Assembly: GCA_025449735.1 (NCBI GenBank)
Contig: JANWIV010000002.1
Location: forward strand, 186,001 to 250,000
Direction of reading: 5' to 3'
Length of the DNA stretch: 64,000 bases
From: Candidatus Microgenomates bacterium
GTDB lineage: Bacteria; Patescibacteriota; Microgenomatia; UBA1406; HO2-37-13b
Positions 25,454 through 33,655 of this stretch are shown in pieces; position 1 is the first letter of the stretch, and the number at the start of each line of letters is the position of its first letter. Below the pieces are notes generated by a model that saw only the letters and a list, made by a program, of their open reading frames with translations, made no database searches and was not told the origin of the DNA. A program made the position numbers and the translations under genes.

Positions 25454-26844
25454 AGCTAAAAACTATGGATTTACTAGGAAAATCGGCAACAGAGATAATC
25501 AGCATAAGAAAAAAAAATCAAGTTTCTTCGGGTGAGGTAATAGAGTATTTCAGCAAAAGAATTGAAAAGTTTGAAGGGAAGCTAAATTGCTTTGTAACAA
25601 AAACAGAAAAAGTAAGTCAAGTAGATAACGGTGTCTTGGCAGGATTGCCGTTGGCAATAAAGGATAATTTCTGCACCAAAGGGATACGAACAACCGCTTC
25701 GTCCAAAGTCCTTGATGATTTTATACCTGCATTCGAATCAACCGTGACCAGTCGTTTGAATCAAGCTGGGATGACACTACTAGGTAAAACCAACCTCGAT
25801 GCTTGGGCACATGGCTCAAGTACCGAGACGAGTGACTATGGAGTGACCAAAAATCCTTACAACATAGAATATGTCCCTGGAGGCTCTTCGGGAGGCTCTG
25901 CCGCCGCAGTAGCAGCAGGACTGGCGCCAGCGGCGATTGGCACCGAGACTGCCGGCTCAATTCGCCTGCCAGCAGCTTGGTGTGGAGTGGTTGGGTTGAA
26001 ACCGTCCTATGGCCGGGTCTCAAGATATGGAATTGTTGCCATGGGTTCTTCTTGGGACTGCCCAGGGCCGATTACACAGACAGTTGAGGATGCGGCTATG
26101 CTTTTAGAAATCATTGCGGGACATGATAGTAATGATGCAACAACTGCCAATGAGAGGGTAGAGAATTATCAACAAGTTATTGATCAAAAGAAAAAATACA
26201 CCGTGGGAATAAGTGAGGAATATTTTGAAGGAGTTGACTCAGAAATTGTAAATTTGACTAAAGAGAGCATCGCAAAGCTTGAAAAAATGGGACACTCAAT
26301 AAAGCCAGTGAAATTGATGTCACCAAAATATGCCATATCAGTATATATGCTTTTGCAGCGGTCTGAGGTGTCTTCAAATTTAGGCCGTTATGATGGCATC
26401 CGATATGGGCAGGAAAGAACCCATTTTGGCCATGAAGCAAAGAGACGGATAATTTTAGGAACTCATGTCCTCTCTTCAGGTTACTACGATAGTTACTATA
26501 AAAAGGCGACTAAAGTCCGCTATTTAATTAGGCAAGATTTTGAAAAAGTGTTTGAAGAGGTTGATGTCATTTTTGCCCCAACGACACCAATTACCGCAAC
26601 TAAAATTGGTGATCTTGAAAAGTATGCTTTTTATGGAGAGATGATGGACGTGCTTACTGAGCCGGCATCGGCGGCCGGGTTGCCAGCGATTTCGATCCCG
26701 ATCGGGATGCATTCCAATGGCCTACCAGTTGGCGGGCAATTTATGGGTAAGTATTTGGATGAAGGTACCATTTTGAATATTGCTTCTCAACTAGAGGAAG
26801 CCGTTAATTTTGACCGTCATTTGGTCATGAAAAAATATGAGTAA
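25450..26844 (+). CDS. gatA: Aspartyl/glutamyl-tRNA amidotransferase subunit A
   Basis: GatA is the amidase-signature subunit that releases ammonia from glutamine. The 464 residues include the catalytic Lys in LAIKDNFCTKG (about 74), the glycine/serine-rich VPGGSSGGSAAAVAAG (about 147) and GTETAGSIRLPAAWCGVVGLKP (about 165) with the Ser-cisSer pair. The start at 25450 lies in a repeat; ATG at 25465 is an alternative. Its 3' end overlaps gatB by 8 bases. Confidence 0.95.
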   Translation: MELKTMDLLGKSATEIISIRKKNQVSSGEVIEYFSKRIEKFEGKLNCFVTKTEKVSQVDNGVLAGLPLAIKDNFCTKGIRTTASSKVLDDFIPAFESTVTSRLNQAGMTLLGKTNLDAWAHGSSTETSDYGVTKNPYNIEYVPGGSSGGSAAAVAAGLAPAAIGTETAGSIRLPAAWCGVVGLKPSYGRVSRYGIVAMGSSWDCPGPITQTVEDAAMLLEIIAGHDSNDATTANERVENYQQVIDQKKKYTVGISEEYFEGVDSEIVNLTKESIAKLEKMGHSIKPVKLMSPKYAISVYMLLQRSEVSSNLGRYDGIRYGQERTHFGHEAKRRIILGTHVLSSGYYDSYYKKATKVRYLIRQDFEKVFEEVDVIFAPTTPITATKIGDLEKYAFYGEMMDVLTEPASAAGLPAISIPIGMHSNGLPVGGQFMGKYLDEGTILNIASQLEEAVNFDRHLVMKKYE

Positions 26845-28204
26845 ATATATTCCAGTCATTGGCTTGGAGATCCATGTTCAACTAAAAACAAAATCAAAAA
26901 TGTTTTCCCGTTGTAGCGCTGACTGGTTTGGCAAAGAGCCAAACACGGTAGTCGATCCAGTAACTTTAGGTCTGCCTGGGGCATTGCCGGTACCGAACAA
27001 AAAAGCGGTAGAGCAAGCAATACTTGTTGGAATGGCTTTAAACTGCGATATTGCCAAGGTTTCTAAATTTGACCGCAAACATTATTTTTATCCTGACTTA
27101 CCAAAAGGTTATCAAATTAGTCAATATGATCAGCCCCTTGCAAAGCAAGGGAAATTCGAAATTCGAAATTCGCCCGCCCTGAGCGAGGCCGAAGGGAAAT
27201 TCGAAATTGAAAAAACGATTGAAATTAAACGAGTTCATTTGGAAGAAGACACCGGCAAACTCATTCATGAAGGTAGCGATACGCTCGTCGATTTTAACCG
27301 CGCCGGGGTGCCCTTATTAGAAATTGTGACTGAGCCTGATTTTGATAGTAGTGATACAGTTAAGTATTTTCTAGAAGAGCTGCAGGTATTGATGCGACAC
27401 TTGGGTGTGTCGGATGCCGATATGGAAAAAGGCTCAATGCGCTTGGAACCAAATATCTCGCTACGCGAAGTAACAAGTAACAAGAAACAAGAAACAAATT
27501 CGGACAATTTACCAAAATACAAAGTAGAAATTAAAAATATTAATTCATTCCGGTTTGCTAAAGCGGCGATTGATTATGAACTAGCTCGTCATCAAGAGCT
27601 TCTTGAAAAAGGAGAGACGCCGGAGCAAGAGACTCGCGGTTGGGACAGTGTACATAAACGTACGGTCAGCCAGCGAACCAAGGAAGGGGAGGCTGATTAT
27701 CGCTATTTTCCCGAGCCCGATATTCCACCAATGGAATTTAGCGATGAAGATTTAAAAAAGATTAAAGAATCTATGCCCGAGTTACCTCAAGATCGATTAA
27801 ACCGTTTTGTCTCCCAATATGGTATTAAACATAGTGATGCCTTTACCATTACAAGGAATTTGAAATTAGCTGATTATTATGAAGCAGTATGCAATCTCAT
27901 CGAGAATAAACAATTTGTGGCTTCTGTCATTGTTAATAAAAAGCTATCAACAGATCATAGTGCAGAGGAATTTGCCAAAGCAGTAATAATAATGGCAAAA
28001 CCTAAAGAAACGGATGTTGATATGCTAGAGCAGGCTATAGATCAAGTCTTCTCTCAAAACAGCTCTGCAATTGCGGACTTCAAATCCGGTAAAGAAAATG
28101 CCATGCAGTTCTTAGTGGGTCAAGTAATGCGGGAACTCAAGGGCCAAGCCGATGCCAATCAAGTCAAGGAAGCAATTATGAAGAGATTAGAAAGCGAGAA
28201 ATGA
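26837..28204 (+). CDS. gatB: Aspartyl/glutamyl-tRNA amidotransferase subunit B
   Basis: GatB binds the misacylated tRNA and activates it for amidation. The N-terminus IPVIGLEIHVQLKTKSKMFS, KGYQISQYDQP, VHLEEDTGKL, GVPLLEIVTEPD and the later EIKNINSFRFAKAAIDYE and ADYRYFPEPDIPP blocks are all typical. Two stretches interrupt the conserved blocks in frame: GKFEIRNSPALSEAEGKFEI (about 104-123), and a TSNKKQETNSDNLPKY segment (about 214-229) in place of the usual short link. Both are encoded by repeat-like DNA. The reading frame stays open throughout. Confidence 0.95.
   Translation: MSKYIPVIGLEIHVQLKTKSKMFSRCSADWFGKEPNTVVDPVTLGLPGALPVPNKKAVEQAILVGMALNCDIAKVSKFDRKHYFYPDLPKGYQISQYDQPLAKQGKFEIRNSPALSEAEGKFEIEKTIEIKRVHLEEDTGKLIHEGSDTLVDFNRAGVPLLEIVTEPDFDSSDTVKYFLEELQVLMRHLGVSDADMEKGSMRLEPNISLREVTSNKKQETNSDNLPKYKVEIKNINSFRFAKAAIDYELARHQELLEKGETPEQETRGWDSVHKRTVSQRTKEGEADYRYFPEPDIPPMEFSDEDLKKIKESMPELPQDRLNRFVSQYGIKHSDAFTITRNLKLADYYEAVCNLIENKQFVASVIVNKKLSTDHSAEEFAKAVIIMAKPKETDVDMLEQAIDQVFSQNSSAIADFKSGKENAMQFLVGQVMRELKGQADANQVKEAIMKRLESEK
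27149..27208 (+). repeat. In-frame repeat insertion inside gatB
   Basis: GGGAAATTCGAAATT occurs at 27149-27163 and again at 27194-27208, exactly 45 bases apart, with CGCCCGCCCTGAGCGAGGCC between. The period is 15 codons, so the frame is kept. The middle is a palindromic-repeat-like word giving the peptide SPALSEAE, and the arms match the AT-rich repeat words elsewhere. Confidence 0.7.
27468..27497 (+). repeat. AACAAG/AAACAAG tandem words inside gatB
   Basis: Four tandem units of the type AGTAACA, AGAAACA run through the coding sequence and encode SNKKQETNS, a polar insertion between conserved blocks. This is the second repeat-derived insertion in the same gene. Confidence 0.55.
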
Positions 28205-28245
28205 AATATTTTACATTTTACTTTTTACATTTTACATTTTCCTAA
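28204..28245. repeat. TTTTACATTTTAC word repeat before dnaE
   Basis: The 41-base gap between gatB and dnaE consists mostly of repeated TTTACATTTT and related words, one of several gene gaps filled by such AT-rich repetition. Confidence 0.5.
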
Positions 28246-31200
28246 ATGTCATTTACTCATCTACATGTTCATTCGGAATATTCTCTACTTGATGGACTTA
28301 TAAAAATTCCTGATTTGGTGGCGGCGGTAAAAGCGCAAGGTGGGACGGCCGTAGCTCTTACCGATCATGGAGCGATGCATGGCGCCTTTCAATTTTATTT
28401 GGAATGTTTGGATCAGGGGATAAAGCCAATTATTGGACTTGAAGCTTATAAAGCTGCTGGTAGCAGGCATGATAGGCCAGAACATAGCAAACGAGACCAT
28501 TTCCATCTCACGATTTTGGCGAAAAATTATATTGGTTACAAGAATTTAATTGCCTTAACAAGTGCCTCACATCTTGAAGGTTTTCATTATAAACCCAGAC
28601 TCGATTTTGAGCTTTTGGAACAATATCATGAAGGGATTATTGTGTTATCAGGTTGTGGATCGAGCGAGATCTCAATGGCGATTAAAGATAACCAACATAA
28701 TAAGGCGGAGGAATTGGTAAAAAAATACTCATCAATCTTTGGAGATGATTTTTATATTGAAATACAACGATCAGCAATTACCTCAGATGAGGCTAATCTC
28801 AACACGGAGTTGGTTAAATTATCAAGGAAATTCGCCGTTCCAATTGTGGCGACTAATGATGTCCATTATTTGACTTCCGATCAAGCCTATGCTCAAGAAA
28901 TCTTACTTTGCATTCAAACTCAACGCACCATTCTTGAAAAAAATCGAGGCATGTCGATGTTTGACGTGCCAGAGTTTTACCTCAAGACTGAAGCGGAGAT
29001 GAAGGGCCTTTTTATTGATATTCCTGAGGCTATTGAAAATACTAAGCGCATAGCTGACAGTGTCGACCTAACCATACCTTATGGTAATTGGATTCTACCG
29101 AAATTCGTCACGCCTGATAAATCAACCTCAAGTGATTATTTGCGAAGTTTGACCTATCTAAAAGCCAAGGAGAGACTTGCCGTCACTGATGAGGTAAAAA
29201 AAAGAATTGATTATGAGCTTTCGGTAATTGATCGCAAGGGTTATTCGACCTATTTTTTAGTGGTACAAGATTTTGTCAACTGGGCTAAAGCTCAAGCTAT
29301 TGCCGTTGGTCCGGGAAGAGGCTCAGCCGCCGGGTCGCTTGTTGCTTACTGTCTTAACATTACTGATATCAATCCGCTGGCCTATAATTTACCATTTGAG
29401 CGCTTCCTAAACCCAGATCGACCGACACCACCTGATTTTGATATTGACTTTGCTGATGCGAGACGCGACGAAGTGCTTGAGTATGTGACGAAAAAATATG
29501 GAGAAGATAATGTGGCGCAAATAATTACCTTTGGTCGAATGGAGGCACGTCTTGCGGTGCGAGATGTCACTCGCGCCTTAGGTCTCTCATATAGTCATGG
29601 CGATCGCATTGCCAAAATGATCCCGATTGGGAGACAAGGCTTTGCGATGACGATTGATCGTGCCCTTCAAGAAAACCCGGCATTAAAATTCGCTTATGAT
29701 CATGAAGAAGATGTCAAGAGGGTTCTCACAATCGCCGCTCAGGTCGAAGGTATAGCGAGACACAGCTCGGTACATGCGGCCGGAGTGGTTTTGTCTGATA
29801 AAAATCTGACTGAATATGTACCGCTTCAAAAAGAAACCAAAGGCGATAAGATTATTACTCAATATGATATGTATTCGCTTGATTTGAACGCGGTCTCTGG
29901 TGCGCGGGCCGTGGGCCTTCTCAAAATGGATTTCTTAGGCTTAAGAAATTTGACAATAATTGAACAAGCACTAAAATTTGTACGACAAACCAAAGGAATT
30001 GAGATTGATATTCACAACGTGCCTCTTGATGATAAGGGCACTTACGAGCTAATTGCGGCCGGTAAGACAATTGGTGTCTTTCAGCTAGAATCACGTGGTA
30101 TGAGGCAGCTGGCGATCGATTTGAAGCCGACTAAACTTTCGGATATTGCCGCTATGGTTGCGCTCTATCGACCTGGGCCGATGGATCTTATCCCCTCATT
30201 CTTGGGAGGTAAAAAAAATATCAAGTCAATTAAATACCTCCATGCGGATCTTAAACCAATTCTAGGTGAGACCTACGGAGTGCTTGTTTATCAGGAGCAA
30301 GTGATGGAAATTGCCAATCAAATTGCCGGTTTTACCATGTCAGAGGCTGATAATTTGAGAATGGCAATGGGAAAAAAGAAGAAATCGCTGATGCAAAAGG
30401 AAAAGGAAAAATTCTTAAAAAAAACTCAAGAGAGAGGTTATACCAAGGCGCTATCGGAGAAGATCTTTGGTTTTATTGAAAAATTTGTCGGTTATGGTTT
30501 TAACAAACCTCATTCGGCAAGCTACGGCCTGATTGCCTATTGGACCGGTTATATGAAAGCAAACTACCCAGTGGAATATATGACGGCGCTCTTGTCAGCA
30601 GAACTTCAGGGTTCGGCAGGATCGGCACGCGAGGTCAAGGTTTTTGCCGCTCTTGAGGAATGCCGAGCCATGAAGATAGCGGTCCAACCACCGGATATTA
30701 ATAAATCCAGTGAGGATTTTAGCATTGAGAATGGGGGAATTCGATTTGGATTGTCAGCAGTCAAAAATGTCGGGCGAGCCGCCATTGAATCGATCCTTGA
30801 GGTGAGAAGTAAGAAAGGCTTTACTGGTTTTAAGGAATTTCTGACTCAGGTTGATCTAAGACGCGTAAATAAGAAAACAATTGAAAGCCTGATAAAATCC
30901 GGCGCTTTTGATCAATTTGGGACTCGAGCGGCGCTTTTGGTTTACTACTCGCAAATTCATGAGGAGGTGCAGAAGGGTAAGCTAGATCTCGCCGCTGGTC
31001 AAGTGGGTTTGTTTGCCGACTCAAGCTCCTCTATTATTATTGATGATATTCCTGATACGCCGGAATTTGATGAAGATGAAATAGTAGTCATTGAGAAGGA
31101 AGTATTTGGCTTCTCACTCTCCAGTAGCCCCTTGGCTAAATATAAGTCGGCGATTGAGTCAAAGATCTCAATAAAAATCGGTGAAATAGGCAGCGCTGAT

Positions 31201-31473
31201 ATTGGCAAGATCCATATCATCGGCGGTAGTATTTCCAAAGTTAAATTTATCACCACTAAAAAAAATAACAGTCGGATGGCTTTTGCGACAATTTATGATG
31301 AGACTGGTAGTATTGAGCTGGTGATATTTCCTAATCTTTTCAAAGAGACGATTTCCCTTTGGCAAGAAAGCACGCCAGTGCTACTTAAAGGTCGTATTGA
31401 CGAAAAGGGGGCAGCAGTGGCGGTTATTGTTGACCGGGCGGTTGATCTATCTAAAGTTGCTCAAGCCAACTGA
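28246..31473 (+). CDS. dnaE: DNA polymerase III alpha subunit
   Basis: The 1075-residue replicative polymerase has an N-terminal PHP domain (FTHLHVHSEYSLLDG, LTDHGAMHGAFQFY), the catalytic palm with VGPGRGSAAGSLVAY and the Asp pair in PDFDIDFADARR (about 397-402), and the third Asp in LKMDFLGLRNL (about 566). A C-terminal HhH region and an OB fold (KIHIIGGSISKVKF..., about 980 on) complete the DnaE1-like order. Many PHP metal residues appear intact, which may allow proofreading. It is followed after 2 bases by the ATP synthase operon. Confidence 0.96.
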   Translation: MSFTHLHVHSEYSLLDGLIKIPDLVAAVKAQGGTAVALTDHGAMHGAFQFYLECLDQGIKPIIGLEAYKAAGSRHDRPEHSKRDHFHLTILAKNYIGYKNLIALTSASHLEGFHYKPRLDFELLEQYHEGIIVLSGCGSSEISMAIKDNQHNKAEELVKKYSSIFGDDFYIEIQRSAITSDEANLNTELVKLSRKFAVPIVATNDVHYLTSDQAYAQEILLCIQTQRTILEKNRGMSMFDVPEFYLKTEAEMKGLFIDIPEAIENTKRIADSVDLTIPYGNWILPKFVTPDKSTSSDYLRSLTYLKAKERLAVTDEVKKRIDYELSVIDRKGYSTYFLVVQDFVNWAKAQAIAVGPGRGSAAGSLVAYCLNITDINPLAYNLPFERFLNPDRPTPPDFDIDFADARRDEVLEYVTKKYGEDNVAQIITFGRMEARLAVRDVTRALGLSYSHGDRIAKMIPIGRQGFAMTIDRALQENPALKFAYDHEEDVKRVLTIAAQVEGIARHSSVHAAGVVLSDKNLTEYVPLQKETKGDKIITQYDMYSLDLNAVSGARAVGLLKMDFLGLRNLTIIEQALKFVRQTKGIEIDIHNVPLDDKGTYELIAAGKTIGVFQLESRGMRQLAIDLKPTKLSDIAAMVALYRPGPMDLIPSFLGGKKNIKSIKYLHADLKPILGETYGVLVYQEQVMEIANQIAGFTMSEADNLRMAMGKKKKSLMQKEKEKFLKKTQERGYTKALSEKIFGFIEKFVGYGFNKPHSASYGLIAYWTGYMKANYPVEYMTALLSAELQGSAGSAREVKVFAALEECRAMKIAVQPPDINKSSEDFSIENGGIRFGLSAVKNVGRAAIESILEVRSKKGFTGFKEFLTQVDLRRVNKKTIESLIKSGAFDQFGTRAALLVYYSQIHEEVQKGKLDLAAGQVGLFADSSSSIIIDDIPDTPEFDEDEIVVIEKEVFGFSLSSSPLAKYKSAIESKISIKIGEIGSADIGKIHIIGGSISKVKFITTKKNNSRMAFATIYDETGSIELVIFPNLFKETISLWQESTPVLLKGRIDEKGAAVAVIVDRAVDLSKVAQAN

Positions 31474-31475
31474 AA

Positions 31476-31745
31476 ATGAAATATTTTAATTTAACCTCTG
31501 GAATGAAACTAGAGAATTTAGAGACAAAACCAGTGGTTAAAAAACAAGAAAATTCAATATTGACCCTTGCAAAATATTCTTCTGTCGGGTATTATTTATC
31601 AACTCCAATTTTTATTGGAGTTATTTTGGGTTGGTATTTAGACAAGCATTTAGGTAGCCACCCCAAAGGCATATTAATAAGCATTGTGGTCGGTACGATA
31701 TTTAGTTTTTTAAATTTATTCAAGCTAACCAAAGAGAGCGGATAA
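31476..31745 (+). CDS. AtpZ/AtpI-like ATP synthase accessory membrane protein
   Basis: The 89-residue protein has two membrane helices: SVGYYLSTPIFIGVILGWYLDKHLG and ILISIVVGTIFSFLNLFKL. The GWYLDKHLGS turn is typical of AtpZ/AtpI-type proteins that open F-ATPase operons and may assist c-ring assembly or Mg uptake. It lies 2 bases after dnaE and 4 before atpB. An alternative start is the ATG at 31503. Confidence 0.8.
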   Translation: MKYFNLTSGMKLENLETKPVVKKQENSILTLAKYSSVGYYLSTPIFIGVILGWYLDKHLGSHPKGILISIVVGTIFSFLNLFKLTKESG

Positions 31746-31749
31746 AAGA

Positions 31750-32475
31750 ATGTTGCATATCAATATTAAACCTGATGTGATCTTTCACCTCGCTTCCTTT
31801 CCCGTCTCAAACACCCTTCTTGCTAGCACCATTGTGGTAGTGCTTTTTTTATTTTTATCTCTATATGTCTCCCACACCGGTAGAAAGTCAACTCTTGCCT
31901 TTCTGATTCGATATATCTGTTTCAAACTTAATGATTTGATTAACTCGATTCTAAAAGATAAGACTAAAGAGTATTTCCCATTACTAGCGTCGCTATTTCT
32001 TTATATATTATTTTCAAATTGGCTGGGTTTAATTCCTCCAGTAGGGAGTTTGATCGTCGCTGATGTACACAGTCATGAGGTGCCACTGCTTAAGGGTAGC
32101 ACTGCTGACCTAAATACGACGCTTGGTTTAGCAATTTTAGTGTTTGTCGTCTTGCAGATAAGCGGTATTAAATATCTTGGTTTAGGTGGATATGGTGGTA
32201 AATTCTTCAATTTCAAGAGTCCGATTGATTTTTTTACTGGAATATTAGAGCTTGTATCGGAGGTATCAAAAGTGATATCATTTGCTTTTCGACTATTCGG
32301 AAATATATTTGCCGGGGAGGTCTTGATTTTGGTAATGGTTTTTTTGATTCCGGTGTTGGCATCATTTCCTTTCTTAATGCTTGAGATATTTGTGGGTTTT
32401 ATACAAGCGCTTGTTTTTATGATGTTAACCGCCGTATTTTTACAAGTCGCAACTACTGGGCATCATGAAGTATGA
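31750..32475 (+). CDS. atpB: ATP synthase F0 subunit a
   Basis: Subunit a (241 residues) provides the proton half-channels of F0. Several membrane helices are visible, with the essential arginine in FAFRLFGNIFAGEVLI near 176-180 and a C-terminal FIQALVFMMLTAVFLQVA. The last residues (HHEV) are encoded by a CATGAAGTATGAA repeat word. It follows the AtpZ-like gene and precedes atpE by 93 bases that include the repeat. Confidence 0.93.
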   Translation: MLHINIKPDVIFHLASFPVSNTLLASTIVVVLFLFLSLYVSHTGRKSTLAFLIRYICFKLNDLINSILKDKTKEYFPLLASLFLYILFSNWLGLIPPVGSLIVADVHSHEVPLLKGSTADLNTTLGLAILVFVVLQISGIKYLGLGGYGGKFFNFKSPIDFFTGILELVSEVSKVISFAFRLFGNIFAGEVLILVMVFLIPVLASFPFLMLEIFVGFIQALVFMMLTAVFLQVATTGHHEV

Positions 32476-32515
32476 AGCTGGTAACATGAAGCACAATATT
32501 TCATGATTCATGTTT
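32464..32515. repeat. CATGAAG-type word repeat between atpB and atpE
   Basis: ATGAAGTATGAAG, ACATGAAGCAC and TTTCATGATTCATG alternate and can pair into a hairpin, since the last words are reverse complements of the first. The repeat includes the atpB stop codon. Confidence 0.6.
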
Positions 32516-32562
32516 TAAGATTAATAATGCATATTATAAGTTTCATAAATTTTAGGAGGTGA

Positions 32563-32796
<234 letters not shown>

Positions 32797-32805
32797 AGGA
32801 CATAA

Positions 32806-32878
32806 AATACGATACATGTAGTATGTATTACAAGTAAAAACTTGTATTTCGTACTACATATTACATATTACATTTTTA
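32806..32878. repeat. Long hairpin of ATGTAGTA words between atpE and atpF
   Basis: ATGTAGTATGTATTACAAGT at 32816-32835, an AAAA loop and ACTTGTATTTCGTACTACAT form a stem of about 20 pairs with three mismatches. Similar words occur at 24252-24288. A hairpin here could protect the atpE-proximal mRNA or tune the level of the downstream cistrons. Confidence 0.65.
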
Positions 32879-32881
32879 TTT

Positions 32882-33388
32882 ATGGAAGGATTAGGAATCG
32901 ATATTAGACTAATGTTTGCTCAAATTATTAATTTTGGGCTATTTTTCTTTATTTTCAAGCGATTTATAGCGCCCTCATTTTATAAATTTATTGAGAATGA
33001 AAAGCTAAAGGAACAAGAAAAGGATCGATTACTCGCTGAGATGGAAAATAAGCATGCGGAAATTGATAAGAAAGGTAAGCAAATCATCAAAGAAGCCCAT
33101 GATAATGCTAGCGTGATATTAGATGAGGCAAAAGAGGAGGCAAAGAAATTAAAAGAACAGACCTTGAGCGATGCCAAGAGTGAAATCAAACAACTCAAGG
33201 AAAAGCTGAATAAGCAATATGAAGAAGATAGCAATAGTTTAAAGAAGGATTTGAAAGAGAGTATTATTGTCTCAAGCACCAAGATGGTAGAGCTGGTTTT
33301 GCCTGATCTACTCGACAAAACAATGCAAAAAAAGTTGACCGAATCAATTGTTAAACATCTTTCCCAGAAGAAGCTATATGAAAATTGA
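32882..33388 (+). CDS. atpF: ATP synthase F0 subunit b
   Basis: Subunit b (168 residues) is the peripheral stalk. One N-terminal membrane helix (about 8-28) is followed by a long charged coiled coil (KLKEQEKDRLLAEMENKHAEIDKKGKQ through about 130). The C-terminal part includes STKMVELVLPDLLDKTMQKKL, which normally contacts delta. Length is standard. It overlaps atpH by 11 bases. Confidence 0.93.
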   Translation: MEGLGIDIRLMFAQIINFGLFFFIFKRFIAPSFYKFIENEKLKEQEKDRLLAEMENKHAEIDKKGKQIIKEAHDNASVILDEAKEEAKKLKEQTLSDAKSEIKQLKEKLNKQYEEDSNSLKKDLKESIIVSSTKMVELVLPDLLDKTMQKKLTESIVKHLSQKKLYEN

Positions 33389-33647
33389 TGAAGTCGATGC
33401 CGCTCAACTCAAAAAAACTATTATCAAAAGTCTCCGTGACATCAAAAAGAAGCGTGTCGTCATAAAAAGCGCTTATAAACTTGATGATGAGGAGTTAAAG
33501 TTGTTCGTTGACCAGTTGCCTCAACTTAAAGATAAGGAATTGATCAACATAGTGCAACCATCATTGATCGGAGGCTTCATTATTGAGGACAGTGAGGGTG
33601 TTGTTGACTTGTCTCTTTTAAGTAGTCTAAATCAATTTAAGAATTAA
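33378..33647 (+). CDS. atpH: ATP synthase F1 subunit delta, C-terminal domain only
   Basis: From the ATG at 33378 the protein is 89 residues, about half the usual 175-180. The C-terminal signature PSLIGGFIIEDSEGVVDLSLLSSLNQF matches the end of bacterial delta. The N-terminal six-helix domain that binds the alpha subunits at the top of F1 is missing. An upstream in-frame start at 33348 inside atpF would add only 10 residues. Position between atpF and atpA supports the identity. Confidence 0.82.
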   Translation: MKIDEVDAAQLKKTIIKSLRDIKKKRVVIKSAYKLDDEELKLFVDQLPQLKDKELINIVQPSLIGGFIIEDSEGVVDLSLLSSLNQFKN

Positions 33648-33655
33648 TAAATAAC

